A DNA stretch of 64,000 nt from Neorhizobium sp. (GCA_028283725.1 JAPWKC010000003.1:310001-374000); one strand, 5' to 3'. Counted from the stretch's first letter, positions 30,739 through 40,965 are shown. The notes: generated by a model not told the origin, from the sequence alone. Program-made: numbers and translations.

Positions 30739-32094
30739 CTATTGCCCGGCTTTCAGTCGGTAGTCGTCGACGCGGCCTGCCGGGGCGGTTGCGAGTTCGC
30801 CGCGACGGACGAGTTTTTCCCGCGGGGTTTCGGCGGCGTTTGCCGCATTGGGCGCCGTCAGTATCGACGCTCCCAGAAGCTCCTTGCCGCCGTCGAGGTC
30901 GGGGTCGGAGAGGCTGACGGGCTGGACGGTGAGCGGCTGGCCCGGCTCGGCCGGTACGAGCTTTTCGCCGGGATGGACGTTGACGAGACCGGGGGCGAGA
31001 TCCGGGCTCGTCATCTCACCCAGATGCCGGCGCACGAAGCGCTCGACATAAAAGGCCAGCTTGCGCTTGCCGGTCTTGGTGAAGGTAATGCCATCGGCAC
31101 CGCGCAGGCGCACCTGCTGGCCGTTCATGTCGGAGCCGCTGACGACATATTTGCCTTCCTCATCGACAAAACCGTCCCAGACATCGACAAATTCGGCGCC
31201 GGCCTTTTCCACCTCGTTGCGGTAGAGGCCGTTCAGCGTCGCGGCGTCGGCCATCATCGACGGCGACTGGAAGGAGGGGAGGCCGACCCACAGAAGCGGC
31301 AGCTTGCGGGCCGTCACCACCGCAATCAGTTTTGCGATGCGCGCGTCATATTCGTCGAGCCAGCCGTCGCTGCGGAATTTTTCCTTCGTCGTCGCAGTTG
31401 CGATCTGCTGGCGGTCGTTGGCGCCGAGCATGACAACCACGATGGCCGGCTTTTCCTCGTCCAGTATTTTGGGGAGTTCGGCGATCCAGTCGAAATGATC
31501 GTCGCGCACGAGACCGGAAGAGCCGTCGCTGCGCTCGCTGACCGTGACGCCCGGTGCCGCCTCGAAGGCGGTTTCGAGTTCGCCGCCCATGCCGCCCGCA
31601 AGAAAATCGCCGATGACCAGTACCTTGCGGGCGTTTTCGAGTTTGGCCACCGGTTCGGGCTGCGGTGGCGTCGGGGCGGGCACGGCGCGGGGTGCCAGGG
31701 CGCGCACCGAACCGTGATTGCGCGGCGGCCGCGACGGCATGTCGACGATTGAACCGCCTGGTGAATTTTCCGGCGAGACACGCGGCCGCTCGTAACGGGG
31801 ATAGCGGTCAAGCTCTCGGGAAGGGCGTTCGTCCTCGTAGCGCGGGCCGCCGAAGAGCATGTCCAGCAGATTGCGGCGTTGCTGGGCGGAGGCAGGCTGC
31901 AGCGATGTGGCAAACACGATCAGGGCGGCGACGAGGGTCCTGGCGGATCGGGCATGCCGATAGCGATGTTGTCCCTGATGGCGCATTGCCTGGTTTTCGA
32001 CGGGGGTGCCAACAGGGGCCGGCCAGGGACGCCCTGCAATTTGCCGGCATGTGGCTGGATCTGGGTGCGGGGTGTCGTTCAACAGGGCCGTCAT
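30739..32094 (-). CDS. SGNH/DUF459-family protein, apparently lacking the catalytic Ser and His
   Basis: A 451-residue exported or membrane-anchored protein. A hydrophobic signal-like segment follows basic residues (SARTLVAALIVFATSL), then a Pro/Arg-rich linker, then the SGNH-type domain from about residue 155. Block I reads VIGDFLAGG, with Phe where GDSL enzymes have the nucleophile Ser; block III MLGANDR is intact; the last block reads DGITFTKTG, without the expected His. It may therefore bind rather than cleave. The ATG at 32094 has AAGGAG upstream; 31986 is an alternative start. It follows the transglycosylase gene on the same strand. Confidence 0.72.
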   Translation of the reverse strand: MTALLNDTPHPDPATCRQIAGRPWPAPVGTPVENQAMRHQGQHRYRHARSARTLVAALIVFATSLQPASAQQRRNLLDMLFGGPRYEDERPSRELDRYPRYERPRVSPENSPGGSIVDMPSRPPRNHGSVRALAPRAVPAPTPPQPEPVAKLENARKVLVIGDFLAGGMGGELETAFEAAPGVTVSERSDGSSGLVRDDHFDWIAELPKILDEEKPAIVVVMLGANDRQQIATATTKEKFRSDGWLDEYDARIAKLIAVVTARKLPLLWVGLPSFQSPSMMADAATLNGLYRNEVEKAGAEFVDVWDGFVDEEGKYVVSGSDMNGQQVRLRGADGITFTKTGKRKLAFYVERFVRRHLGEMTSPDLAPGLVNVHPGEKLVPAEPGQPLTVQPVSLSDPDLDGGKELLGASILTAPNAANAAETPREKLVRRGELATAPAGRVDDYRLKAGQ

Positions 32095-32306
32095 CGATCT
32101 GCGGCTCCTTGCCGTTTCGATCAGCGTTCCATCTCCACCAGCGTTCCCGACGGCCATTGCCGCCGTTCCGTGAGCGATGTCGATCCGGACGCGTTCTGAC
32201 CTTATCCTGCCCCACGCTGCCGAGGCCAATATTGTGCGCGCCGCCTTGTTTCTGTCAATGCGTCTCAAACCTGCGGTCCGGCGGTGTCGAGGCGCGCGGT
32301 ATCTGA

Positions 32307-33527
32307 TCAGCGCAGAGCGTTAAGCAGGGTGCGGGACGGCTCGCCGCTCTGCTGCATGCCGAGCCGCTGCTGGATGGCAGAGATCGCCGATTTCGAGCCG
32401 GAGCCGAAATTGCCGTCCACTTCGCCGTCATAATAGCCAAGTTCCTTCATGCGGTGCTGCAACTCGAATTTTTCCTTGATATCGAGCGTGCCGGCCGGCC
32501 GCGGCCAGGTTTGCTGCATGCCGCCATAGCCGGCGATCTCGTCGGCCAGAAGCCCGACGGCGAGCGCGTAGCTGTCTGCGGCATTGTACTTCTTGATGGT
32601 GAAGAAGTTGGACGTCATCAGGAAGGCCGGGCCTTCGGCACCTGCCATCAGCTTCAGCGTGGCGCGATCGGACCCGCGGGGAAAGCCCTTGCCGTTCGGG
32701 CGCCTGAAGCCGAGGGCCTGCCACTGGGCGAGCGTCTTGGTGTCTCCGGCATAGCGGGCAGCGCCTGCAGGCAGAACGGCCTCGTAGCCCCAGGTCTTGC
32801 CGGCGGTCCAGCCGTTCTTGGCCAGAAGATTGGCGGATGTGGCGAGCGCATCGGGCACCGAATGCCAGATGTCGCGCTTGCCGTTGCCGTCCGCATCGAC
32901 CGCGTAGAGGAGGTAGCTCGTCGGAATGAACTGGGTGTGGCCCATGGCGCCGGCCCAGGAGCCGGTCAGCTGCTTGGGCGCGACATCGCCTTCCTGAAGG
33001 ATTTCGAGCGCTGCGAGAAGCTGCTTTTTGGCGTAGTTGGAGCGCTTGGCATCGGCCCAGGCGAGCGTTGCGAGCGCCTGGGGAACGTTGTGCAGCCGCT
33101 CGGGATTTTCGAGCGCTGCGCCATAATTGGATTCCATCGACCAGATGGCGAGAAGGATGGTGCGATCGACGCCGAAATGGCGCTCCATGGCCGCAAGCGT
33201 CGAGCCGTAGCGGGCGCCCATCTCGCGGCCGATCTTGACCGTATAGGGGTTCACGCGGCTATCGAGATAGTCCCAGATCTTCGACTTGAATTCCGGCTGG
33301 TAATTGGCCTTGTCCAGCACGTCCTGATCGGGGCCGTTGACGCCGGCAAAGGCACGCGAATAGGTCTGGCGGGTAATGCCGTTTTTGGCCGCTGTGGCAT
33401 AGAAATTTGCAACCCATGACTTGAAACCCGCATCGGCCCGGGCATCTATGGGGCTGATGGTTGCAACCATGCCGGCTGCGACCAGAAACAGGAGGCCGCG
33501 AAGGGGGGATGTGCGGATTTTCGTCAT
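32307..33527 (-). CDS. Lytic murein transglycosylase (MltB-like, SLT_2 + peptidoglycan-binding)
   Basis: A 406-residue periplasmic enzyme. A signal peptide (LLFLVAAGMVATISPIDARA) precedes an SLT_2 domain with catalytic Glu in IWSMESNYG and motifs GAMGHTQFIPTSY and NFFTIKKYN. The C-terminal ~60 residues are a peptidoglycan-binding domain (LQHRMKELGYYDGEVDG). It cleaves glycan strands to 1,6-anhydromuropeptides for wall remodelling. It is divergent from galU. Confidence 0.92.
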   Translation of the reverse strand: MTKIRTSPLRGLLFLVAAGMVATISPIDARADAGFKSWVANFYATAAKNGITRQTYSRAFAGVNGPDQDVLDKANYQPEFKSKIWDYLDSRVNPYTVKIGREMGARYGSTLAAMERHFGVDRTILLAIWSMESNYGAALENPERLHNVPQALATLAWADAKRSNYAKKQLLAALEILQEGDVAPKQLTGSWAGAMGHTQFIPTSYLLYAVDADGNGKRDIWHSVPDALATSANLLAKNGWTAGKTWGYEAVLPAGAARYAGDTKTLAQWQALGFRRPNGKGFPRGSDRATLKLMAGAEGPAFLMTSNFFTIKKYNAADSYALAVGLLADEIAGYGGMQQTWPRPAGTLDIKEKFELQHRMKELGYYDGEVDGNFGSGSKSAISAIQQRLGMQQSGEPSRTLLNALR

Positions 33528-33725
33528 CGTTTTGCTCGTCCATTCCTTTCATAGGGCCGGAAGCAGCCGCATTGTCGCGGCGGCTTAACGATGTAATAAC
33601 TGAATAGAGTCAACAAACCCTTTACCATATTAACGTGTGTCGGGCATTCTTTGCAAAAAGGTAGCAAATTGCGGCTACTCACAAAGAGTTTAACCCGCAC
33701 GATGAAGTGCTTTCAGGAGGCATGA

Positions 33726-34616
33726 GTGTCTGAACAACGAAAAATTCGCAAAGCCGTGTTTCCCGTCGCCGGGCTCGGGACACGTTTCCTTCCGGCCACG
33801 AAGGCCGTTCCGAAGGAAATGCTGACGGTCGTCGACAAGCCCGTCATCCAGTATGTGGTGGATGAGGCCGCAGAAGCCGGCATCGAACATTTCGTTTTCG
33901 TTACCGGTCGCGGCAAGGGCGTGATCGAGGACTATTTCGACATCCAGTTCGAACTCGAGCAGATGCTGCGCGAGCGCAACAAGAATGCCGAGCTGACGCT
34001 GCTCAACAACATTCTGCCGAAGGCCGGCACCGCGAGCTTTACCCGCCAGCAGGTGCCGCTCGGGCTTGGCCATGCCGTCTGGTGCGCGCGCGACATCGTC
34101 GGCGACGAGCCGTTTGCGGTTCTTTTGCCCGACATGATCATGTCGTCGGAAAAGAGCTGCCTCAAGGGCATGGTCGAACTCTACGACAAGACCGGCGGCA
34201 ACGTGCTCGCCGTCGAGGAATGCGACCCGGAACAGGCCCATAAATACGGTATCGTGGGCAAGGGTCCGGCTGTCGGCGACGGCGGCTTCAAGATCACCGA
34301 AATGGTCGAAAAGCCGGCCAAGGGCACGGCTCCCTCGAACTTCTTCATCAACGGCCGCTACATTCTTCAGCCCGAGATCTTCAAGATCCTCGAGACCCAG
34401 GAGCGGGGCGCCGGCAACGAGATCCAGCTGACCGACGGCATGCTGGCGCTTGCCAAGGCCCAGGAATTCGCCGCCTACCACTTCAAGGGCGAGACCTATG
34501 ACTGCGGCGCCAAGGACGGCTTCATCCTCGCCAACCTGGCATTTGCCCTGCAGCGCGCGGATATCCGCCCGGCGATCGAAGGCCCGCTGAAGGCAATGGT
34601 CGACAAGATCAAGTAA
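33726..34616 (+). CDS. galU: UTP-glucose-1-phosphate uridylyltransferase
   Basis: A 296-residue nucleotidyltransferase making UDP-glucose for exopolysaccharide, LPS and glucans. The signature [18 protein letters not shown], the sugar-site [14 protein letters not shown] and the LPDMI, EKP and GAKDGF motifs are present. The start is GTG with CAGGAGG upstream. In rhizobia this enzyme is also called ExoN. A strong terminator follows. Confidence 0.94.
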   Translation: MSEQRKIRKAVFPVAGLGTRFLPATKAVPKEMLTVVDKPVIQYVVDEAAEAGIEHFVFVTGRGKGVIEDYFDIQFELEQMLRERNKNAELTLLNNILPKAGTASFTRQQVPLGLGHAVWCARDIVGDEPFAVLLPDMIMSSEKSCLKGMVELYDKTGGNVLAVEECDPEQAHKYGIVGKGPAVGDGGFKITEMVEKPAKGTAPSNFFINGRYILQPEIFKILETQERGAGNEIQLTDGMLALAKAQEFAAYHFKGETYDCGAKDGFILANLAFALQRADIRPAIEGPLKAMVDKIK

Positions 34617-34660
34617 GGTTTTGCCGCGGGGCAGGCGTCCCGCGGCATCGTCCAACGGAA

Positions 34661-34694
34661 AAGGCCCTCGCGACATCGTCGCGAGGGCCTTTTT
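34661..34694 (+). terminator. Terminator of galU
   Basis: A 14-bp perfect stem (34661-34674 with 34678-34691), 3-nt loop and T run; an additional GC-rich hairpin lies just before it (34622-34647). Confidence 0.92.
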
Positions 34695-34751
34695 CATATT
34701 CACTGCCTAGCGGAACGACGGCCGGACAAGCCGGCCGTTATCCCTCCTGCA

Positions 34752-36044
34752 TCAGACGATCTTGTGACCCTTGATGCCGTAATAGGCGATGTAGATGTAG
34801 CAAATGATCGGCATGAAGAAGGCGAGCTGGATGCCGATCGTATCGGCAAGCGCGCCCTGGACGACCGGCAGGATGGCGCCGCCGACGATGGCGAGGCACA
34901 GGATGCCGGAGCCCTGGCTGGTGTGACGGCCAAGACCCTTCAGCGCGAGGCTGAAGATCGTCGGGAACATGATCGAGTTGAACAGGCCGATCAGCAGAAC
35001 GGACCACATGGCGACATGGCCGGTCGACAGGATCGTCAGAAGCAGCAGCAATGCGGCGATCACGGCGTTGAAGGTCAGAGCCTTGCCGTCATCGATGTAG
35101 CGCATCGCGAACGAGCCGATGAAGCGGCCGATCATTGCGCCACCCCAGAAATAGGAGACGTAGTGAGCGGCGTCGGCTTCGGCGATATTGCCGATATCCG
35201 GGCTTGCCAGGAAGTTGACGAGGAAGCTGCCGATCGAGACTTCACCGCCGACATAGACGAAGATGCCGACTGCGCCGAGAACGAGGTGGCGGTAGGACCA
35301 TGCGGACGGGCGGTCTGCGCCTTCGCTCGCTGCGTGCTGTTCTTCCTCGACATGCGGCAGCTTGAGGGCTGCGAAGATCGCGGCGAGAACCAGGAAGGCG
35401 ATGGCCAGGATCAGGTAGGGGAAGCGGACGGCACCGGCTTCGGCGGCGCGCATCACATCGATCTGCTCCGGCGTGGCATTGGTGACGGCACCGGTTGCGG
35501 CCGACAGGATCAGGAAGGCGCCGAAGAGCGGCGCGATCGTGGTGCCGAGCGCGTTGAAGGCCTGGGTCAGCGTCAGACGGCTGGCGGCGGTTTCAGGCGC
35601 GCCGAGTTCGGTGACGTAAGGGTTGGCGGCCACCTGCAGGACGGTAACGCCTGCTGCAAGGACGAAGAGTGCGCCGAGGAAGAGCCCATAGACGCGATAG
35701 CTTGCAGCCGGGATGAACAGCGCGCAGCCGATCGCGGCGATCACCAGGCCGACGACGATGCCCCACTTGTAGCTGATGCGCTTGACCAGCGCACCGGCCG
35801 GCAGCGACACGATGAAATAGGCGCCGAAGAAGCACAGCTGGATCAGCATCGACTGCGTGTAGTTCAAAGAGAACACGTTCTTCAGATGCGGGATCAGAAT
35901 GTCATTGAGGCAGGTAATGAAGCCCCACATGAAAAAAAGCGACGTCAGCGCAATCAATGCGAACTGATAATTGTTGGATGCTGCTCCCGTGCCGGAAGCA
36001 ACGTTGCCTCCCCCCTGGGAGCCACCGCTGGAATAACTAGCCAC
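34752..36044 (-). CDS. Sugar MFS transporter (FucP/GluP-like)
   Basis: A 430-residue permease with about 12 membrane segments. [19 protein letters not shown] in segment 1 is the hallmark of the FHS group (L-fucose or glucose/galactose:H+ symporters such as FucP and GluP). Substrate likely a hexose or 6-deoxyhexose, but not fixed by sequence. Two operator-like inverted repeats lie upstream, suggesting sugar-responsive control. Confidence 0.88.
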   Translation of the reverse strand: MASYSSGGSQGGGNVASGTGAASNNYQFALIALTSLFFMWGFITCLNDILIPHLKNVFSLNYTQSMLIQLCFFGAYFIVSLPAGALVKRISYKWGIVVGLVIAAIGCALFIPAASYRVYGLFLGALFVLAAGVTVLQVAANPYVTELGAPETAASRLTLTQAFNALGTTIAPLFGAFLILSAATGAVTNATPEQIDVMRAAEAGAVRFPYLILAIAFLVLAAIFAALKLPHVEEEQHAASEGADRPSAWSYRHLVLGAVGIFVYVGGEVSIGSFLVNFLASPDIGNIAEADAAHYVSYFWGGAMIGRFIGSFAMRYIDDGKALTFNAVIAALLLLLTILSTGHVAMWSVLLIGLFNSIMFPTIFSLALKGLGRHTSQGSGILCLAIVGGAILPVVQGALADTIGIQLAFFMPIICYIYIAYYGIKGHKIV

Positions 36045-36158
36045 GATAAAATCCTCTCAATGACACTGGCACCCCGATCGTCTCCATAGACAAGGTGCCA
36101 CACGGTTCTCCGCCGCAATATCGTATATGTTGCAGTTGCGTTGTCTTGGAAAGGCCAA

Positions 36159-36182
36159 ATTTGTCATTGCAACGTCACAAAT
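36159..36182 (-). promoter_or_regulatory. Operator-like inverted repeat 1 of the sugar transporter
   Basis: ATTTGT-N12-ACAAAT, perfect 6-bp arms, centre about 126 bp before the transporter start. A second copy with the same 12-bp spacing lies 57 bp further upstream. Confidence 0.55.
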
Positions 36183-36215
36183 CGTGCTGCTGACCGGCGA
36201 CATGGCGCTGCATGG

Positions 36216-36239
36216 ATTTGCAGCGTAACGCTGACAAAT
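36216..36239 (-). promoter_or_regulatory. Operator-like inverted repeat 2 of the sugar transporter
   Basis: ATTTGC-N12-ACAAAT, arms with one mismatch; the spacer itself contains the palindrome AGCGT-A-ACGCT. Same architecture as repeat 1, 57 bp away centre to centre. Confidence 0.55.
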
Positions 36240-36291
36240 TGTGCTTGTCGGTGCCCGATAATCTGCTCACGGTCTAATTATCCAGCAAAAT

Positions 36292-36321
36292 CAAAAAACT
36301 ATCACATCTTAAGGATGTGAT
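36292..36321 (-). terminator. Minus-strand terminator downstream of the beta-barrel gene
   Basis: An 8-bp stem ATCACATC/GATGTGAT with a 5-nt loop, followed on the minus strand by AG and six T. It lies about 210 bp after the porin gene stop and also separates it from the transporter gene. Confidence 0.75.
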
Positions 36322-36448
36322 CGCATGGTTTGACTGTAGCGCGTTCGACGGGCGCGCGATTTTCCGTGCCATGTGCAGTTGCACACAGATTTTTTGCCGG
36401 TGCGAAGATGAAACCGCATCGAAATCGATTTCGAAGCCGGATGATCGG

Positions 36449-36500
36449 CCCTTGAAGGCCCCTTGAGCCCCCTTGATGGCCCCCTGATGGACCCATGGAC
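36449..36500. repeat. 10-11-bp tandem repeat downstream of the porin gene
   Basis: Four to five imperfect units of the type ccccttgatgg in a row. No gene function is evident. Confidence 0.6.
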
Positions 36501-36530
36501 GGCCGTTGGGCAGAGCCGGTTCGGTGCCGC

Positions 36531-38090
36531 TCAGCGCTTGAGCGTCAGGCCGACACCTGCGCGCAGGATGTTCTGCTGCGTGCTGCCGGTGGTCCATTCG
36601 TATTCGAGATCGCCGGTGAGGTCGAGATAGCGGTTGATGTTCCAGGTGAGGCCGGTGCCGGCGAGCCAGGTGACATCGTCGCCGACAGTGCGCGAGAAGT
36701 CGCGATAGGTGGCGCCGGCCGTCAGTCGGCCGATCAGGTTGTCGCGCACTTCATAGGCGAGCGCGGAGGTGAGCTGATACTCGACCCAGCCGCTTTCGCC
36801 GGGCACCGTGGCATCCTGTACCGTGGTGCGCAGGCCTGTATCGATGGTCGTGCCGCGTTGCGGCGACCAGGTGAGCTGGCCGTTGAAGGTGAGGCCGCCG
36901 ACATTGTCGAGCCGGCTGTCCTCGTAATCGGTCAGCTGGTAGCCGGTGCCGAGTTCGCCGCGCAGCTTCTCGCCGAAATCGAACTGGATGCCGGTGCGGG
37001 CCGCGTAGTTCTGCGAGGAGCGCTCATAGCCGTAGAAATCGCGCTTGCTGTCATAGAATGTATGGCCCGTTGCCACCTCGACGTAAGGGATGAGGGCCGG
37101 GGAGACTTCGTAGCCGAGCCGCAGCCGGCCGTCGATGCCGGTCCGGTCGCGGGTGGCGTTCGATACCGTCGTCCCGTCGGTCAGCGTCGAATCGGTATAG
37201 GTGAAGCGGCTGGCATCGAGGGCCGCCAGCGCATGGACCTTGCCGACGGCACGCTCGATCGAGGCACCGGCATCGTATTCGTGGACGCCGGCCTGTTCGG
37301 CAGCGCCACCGATCGCATTCGGGTCGTCATTGTCTTCGCGGGTGAAGCTGTAGCCGGTGGTGATATGCGCCGTCGTCTGATCCGAGAGGTCGAGGCGCAG
37401 GTCGGCATTCAGCCGGCCCTCCGGGCTCAGGTCGCGGGCGCCGCCGTGATAGTTTTTCTCCAGCGTCATCTCGCCGTTGACGGTCAGCGAATGGCGCGAC
37501 CAGTCTGACTGGAGATTGCCGCGGATGCCGGTCGTCAGATAATCGCGGTTCTGCTTCTCGCCGCTCGAGCGGGTGATCTCGGTATTGATGTTCTGGCTGA
37601 TCGACGGGCGCAGCATGAAGGAGCCGACGCGGATACCGGTCGGATCGACCGGCTGACGCGGCAGAGGTTGTTCCTCGACAGGCTGCTGGCCGGGATCGAG
37701 CGCATCGTCGGCCGTCTGGTTGAGATCTTCCGGTTCCGTCTGCTGTGCGGCGAGGGGGGCGGCAAAGGCGGGCGTGTCGGCGGCTGCCGCGTTGGGGTCG
37801 GTGCCGGTCGCGGTATCCGTTGCCGTGCCCGACGACAGCGAGGGGCGCAGCGTGCCGGCAGACGAACCACCATATTGCGCGCCGGTCGTCGCCGTCGCCG
37901 TGCCGGCGGTGCCGAACTGGCTCTGGCTCAGGCCCGGAAGCGCGCTGCTGCTTGTCGGAAACAGGCTCTGCGCGGCAACGATCGTCCATGGCGCGGTGCC
38001 CACGGTTGCAAGCGCCGAACAGGCGAGCAACAGGGCAGAGGCCCTGAGACGGCGGCATCTGGCCGCGCCTGTGGTCTTGATCGTCGTCAT
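36531..38090 (-). CDS. Outer-membrane beta-barrel protein (putative porin 2 family, BBP2-like)
   Basis: A 519-residue exported protein. A long signal peptide with a twin of Arg residues early (CRRLRASALLLACSALATVG) precedes a low-complexity Ser/Thr/Ala/Pro linker to about residue 160. The rest alternates amphipathic strands (for example TTAHITTGYSFTRED) and ends in GVGLTLKR, as expected for an outer-membrane barrel of the BBP2_2 type. Role unknown; relatives often lie near polysaccharide genes. ATG 38090 is preferred to an upstream TTG. Confidence 0.75.
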   Translation of the reverse strand: MTTIKTTGAARCRRLRASALLLACSALATVGTAPWTIVAAQSLFPTSSSALPGLSQSQFGTAGTATATTGAQYGGSSAGTLRPSLSSGTATDTATGTDPNAAAADTPAFAAPLAAQQTEPEDLNQTADDALDPGQQPVEEQPLPRQPVDPTGIRVGSFMLRPSISQNINTEITRSSGEKQNRDYLTTGIRGNLQSDWSRHSLTVNGEMTLEKNYHGGARDLSPEGRLNADLRLDLSDQTTAHITTGYSFTREDNDDPNAIGGAAEQAGVHEYDAGASIERAVGKVHALAALDASRFTYTDSTLTDGTTVSNATRDRTGIDGRLRLGYEVSPALIPYVEVATGHTFYDSKRDFYGYERSSQNYAARTGIQFDFGEKLRGELGTGYQLTDYEDSRLDNVGGLTFNGQLTWSPQRGTTIDTGLRTTVQDATVPGESGWVEYQLTSALAYEVRDNLIGRLTAGATYRDFSRTVGDDVTWLAGTGLTWNINRYLDLTGDLEYEWTTGSTQQNILRAGVGLTLKR

Positions 38091-38234
38091 GGGCCTGCCT
38101 GGGCGAATGGAATGCTTACCCAAAGGTAAAGCAGGCTGGTTAACGATTGGTTTCGCCCCTGATGTCCATTAGCAAATTATTATGTAAGCGCCCGAATGAT
38201 GGACTTGGCCCGAGAAAAGGTCTAAGCCAGCGCC

Positions 38235-39230
38235 ATGATCAAGAGAGCCCTGCAACTCGTTGAAAACGACGTGGTCGAGTCCGCATCGCGGACGATCGAA
38301 TTTGGCCGACAGGGTCTCGATGCCCTCGACGAGGCGTTGAAGAATGGCCTTGGCGACTGTTTTCGCCATGCCATCGAGCTGATCGGCGGGATCGACGGGC
38401 GCGTCGTGATGACCGGCATCGGCAAGAGCGGCCATATCGGGCGCAAGATTTCCGCGAGCCTTGCTTCCACCGGAACGCCGTCGTTCTTCGTCCACCCGGT
38501 CGAGGCCAATCACGGCGATCTCGGGATGATCACGTCGAGCGACGTGGTGCTGGCTTTGTCATGGAGCGGCGAAACGGCGGAATTGCAGGGCATCGTGTCG
38601 TTCACGCGGCGTTTTTCCATTCCGCTGATCGCGATGACGTCGGGCGAAGACTCGACGCTCGGCCGCGAGGCCGATCTGGTGCTGCTTCTGCCGAAGGCGC
38701 AGGAAGCCTGTCCGCACGGACTGGCGCCGACGACGTCGACCTTGATGCAGCTGGCGCTCGGCGATGCGCTTGCGGTTGCGCTGCTCGAGGCGCGCGGCTT
38801 TTCCGCCACCGATTTCAAGGTCTATCATCCGGGCGGCAAGCTTGGCGCGATGCTCTCCCATGTCAGCGACCTGATGCATTCCGGCGACCGCGTGCCGCTG
38901 GTCAACAGGGGCATGCTGATGCCCGATGCGATCCATGAACTGTCGCAGAAGAAATTCGGCTGCGTCGGCGTGATCGACGATGACGGGCGGTTGTGCGGCG
39001 TGGTGACGGATGGCGATATCGCCCGCCATCTCGACATCGACCTGCGTACCGCAATCGTCGACGATGTGATGACGCCGAGCCCGAAGACGGTCGGCAAGGA
39101 CACGCTGGCGACGGCGGCCATGGCGCTTCTCAACAAATATTCGATCGGTGCGCTCATCGTGACGGATCAGGATCGTCGCCCGATCGGGATCGTGCATTTC
39201 CACGATCTCCTGCGCGCCGGCGTGGCGTAA
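38235..39230 (+). CDS. kdsD: Arabinose-5-phosphate isomerase (KpsF/GutQ family)
   Basis: A 331-residue protein with an N-terminal SIS sugar isomerase domain (VMTGIGKSGHIGRKISASLA; VHPVEANHGDLGMI) and two C-terminal CBS domains (about residues 210-325). It converts ribulose-5-phosphate to arabinose-5-phosphate, the first committed precursor of KDO for lipopolysaccharide. It is transcribed alone, convergent with the NfeD gene. Confidence 0.92.
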   Translation: MIKRALQLVENDVVESASRTIEFGRQGLDALDEALKNGLGDCFRHAIELIGGIDGRVVMTGIGKSGHIGRKISASLASTGTPSFFVHPVEANHGDLGMITSSDVVLALSWSGETAELQGIVSFTRRFSIPLIAMTSGEDSTLGREADLVLLLPKAQEACPHGLAPTTSTLMQLALGDALAVALLEARGFSATDFKVYHPGGKLGAMLSHVSDLMHSGDRVPLVNRGMLMPDAIHELSQKKFGCVGVIDDDGRLCGVVTDGDIARHLDIDLRTAIVDDVMTPSPKTVGKDTLATAAMALLNKYSIGALIVTDQDRRPIGIVHFHDLLRAGVA

Positions 39231-39289
39231 GCTTCAGCTGGACGACGGTTTCCACCGGGTTCCGGTGCTGCCCAACGCGTTTGCCCGGT

Positions 39290-39745
39290 TCAGAATTTCG
39301 CCACCGTCAGGTCGCTTCCATGGGCTGCGACCACCCGCACGCGGGTTCCCGCCGCAAGATCCGGGCCGTTGACCGGCCACCACGTGTCGTCGAGCCTGAT
39401 GCGGCCGCGGCCTTCGCTGATCGGTTCCTGCAATGTCGCCGTGCGCCCGACCAAGCTCTCGGTGCGGCGGTTGAGCATCGGCTCGTCGGATTTCTGCCGG
39501 CCGGCATAAAAGCTGCGGCCCAATAGCGCGAAGACGACCGAGAGGACGGCAAACAGCAGAAGCTGCACCTGCCAGACCCAGATGCCGCTCGACGCGAGCG
39601 CCACCGAGAGCGCGCCGACGACGATGGCCGCCGCGCCGATCCAGATCAGGAAGACGCCGGGTGCCGCCAGTTCGGCCGCAAGAAGGACGAGACCCAGGAC
39701 CCACCACGCCCATGGCCCCAATCCTGTAATGAAGGAGGCGATCAT
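39290..39745 (-). CDS. NfeD-family membrane protein
   Basis: A 151-residue protein with three to four membrane segments in the first 80 residues and a C-terminal OB-fold typical of short NfeD proteins (LVGRTATLQEP, RIRLDDTWWPV, VRVVAAHGSDLTV). NfeD proteins work as partners of SPFH/stomatin proteins; the partner gene lies 7 bp upstream on the same strand. ATG 39745 is used because homologues begin MIASFITGLGPW-like. Confidence 0.88.
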   Translation of the reverse strand: MIASFITGLGPWAWWVLGLVLLAAELAAPGVFLIWIGAAAIVVGALSVALASSGIWVWQVQLLLFAVLSVVFALLGRSFYAGRQKSDEPMLNRRTESLVGRTATLQEPISEGRGRIRLDDTWWPVNGPDLAAGTRVRVVAAHGSDLTVAKF

Positions 39746-39752
39746 TGTCGCC

Positions 39753-40808
39753 TCACGTATTGTCGGAGGAGGGGAATGGCGGCACGGCGATCGTGCGCGA
39801 GGTGCCGCTCGCCCCCGTTGCCGGCCCCACTGCGGGCGTCGAGCGGAGTTGCGGCGAGACCGGGCGCTGGCCGGGCGGCGTGCCGCTCGGACCGTCGCCG
39901 AAGACTTCGCGGGCAATGGCGCCGATGCCGCCCAGCGAACCGATGATCGAGGAGGCTTCGAGCGGCATCAGCACGATCTTCGCATTGGGGCCCTTGCCGA
40001 TCTCCACCAGCGCCTCGGTGTATTTCTGGGCGACGAAATAGTTGATCGCCTGCACATCGCCTTCGGCGATCGCCTGCGAGACGAAGCCGGTGGCCCTCGC
40101 TTCGGCCTCGGCCAGACGCTCGCGGCCTTCGGCCTCGCGAAAGGCGGCTTCCCGTTCGCCTTCGGCCTTCAGGACGGCCGCCTGCTTGGCGCCCTCGGCG
40201 CGCAGGATCTGGGCGTTGCGGGCGCCTTCTGCCTCCAGCACCTGGGCGCGCTTTTCGCGTTCGGCCTTCATCTGGCGGGCCATGGCATCGACGAGATCGG
40301 TCGGCGGGCGAATGTCCTTGATCTCGATCCGCGTAACCTTGATGCCCCAGGGGCCGACGGCATCGTCCACCACATGCAACAGGCGTTCGTTGATGACGTC
40401 GCGGTTGGATAGGAGCGCATCGAGATCCATCGAGCCCATGACCGAGCGGATATTGGTCATCGTCAGGTTCTGGATCGCGTATTCGAGATTGGTGATCTGG
40501 TAGGCGGCCTGGGCCGGGTTCAGGACCTGATAGAAGGCGACGGCATCGGCGGCGACGCTGGCATTGTCCTTGGTGATGACTTCCTGCGTCGGGATGTCCA
40601 GCACCTGTTCCATGACATTCATCTTGGAGCCGATACGCTCGATGAAGGGCGTGATCAGGTTGAGGCCGGGATCGAGCGTGCGGGTATAGCGCCCGAAGCG
40701 TTCGATGGTGAAGCGATAGCCCTGCGGCACGATCTTGATGCCGGCGAAAACCGTGAGGATCGCCAACACGACGATGGCGATGACCACATAATCGAAGCCG
40801 CCCAGCAT
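39753..40808 (-). CDS. SPFH/Band 7 (stomatin/QmcA-like) protein
   Basis: A 351-residue protein: an N-terminal membrane anchor ([17 protein letters not shown]), an SPFH domain ([24 protein letters not shown]), a coiled coil rich in Glu/Ala/Arg (about 190-250) and a Pro/Ser-rich tail. Such proteins form membrane microdomains and control FtsH-type proteolysis. It is paired with nfeD in one operon. Confidence 0.9.
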   Translation of the reverse strand: MLGGFDYVVIAIVVLAILTVFAGIKIVPQGYRFTIERFGRYTRTLDPGLNLITPFIERIGSKMNVMEQVLDIPTQEVITKDNASVAADAVAFYQVLNPAQAAYQITNLEYAIQNLTMTNIRSVMGSMDLDALLSNRDVINERLLHVVDDAVGPWGIKVTRIEIKDIRPPTDLVDAMARQMKAEREKRAQVLEAEGARNAQILRAEGAKQAAVLKAEGEREAAFREAEGRERLAEAEARATGFVSQAIAEGDVQAINYFVAQKYTEALVEIGKGPNAKIVLMPLEASSIIGSLGGIGAIAREVFGDGPSGTPPGQRPVSPQLRSTPAVGPATGASGTSRTIAVPPFPSSDNT

Positions 40809-40870
40809 GTTATCTCCTCCCGATCAAAGTCTTCTGTCGAATGGATCGCAATCTAGGAGAGTGTCGTTCT

Positions 40871-40965
40871 CTTCACAAGCGCGGGCTTCGCGCTCTTGGG
40901 CTCAACACCGCTAGGCTTAAGACCCTTGGGCGCAACACCCCTGGGCTTCACAAGCGTGGCTTGAG
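40871..40965. repeat. Tandem 30-bp imperfect repeat upstream of queC
   Basis: Two adjacent 30-bp units (40895-40924 and 40925-40954) share CTTGGGC-CAACACC-CT-GGCTT; flanking copies of CTTCACAAGCG occur at 40871 and 40947. No known 7-deazaguanine riboswitch pattern is recognised here. Confidence 0.55.

Larger units (their letters stand above)
36045..36530. other. Intergenic region upstream of the sugar transporter
   Basis: A 486-bp gap with no convincing gene. It holds two operator-like inverted repeats, a minus-strand terminator and a 10-11-bp tandem repeat, listed separately. A 64-codon open frame at 36302-36496 lies over the repeat and is not credited. Confidence 0.5.

Noticed and set aside
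36302..36496. 64-codon minus-strand open frame
   Set aside because: Lies over a tandem repeat and a terminator, with no ribosome-binding site.
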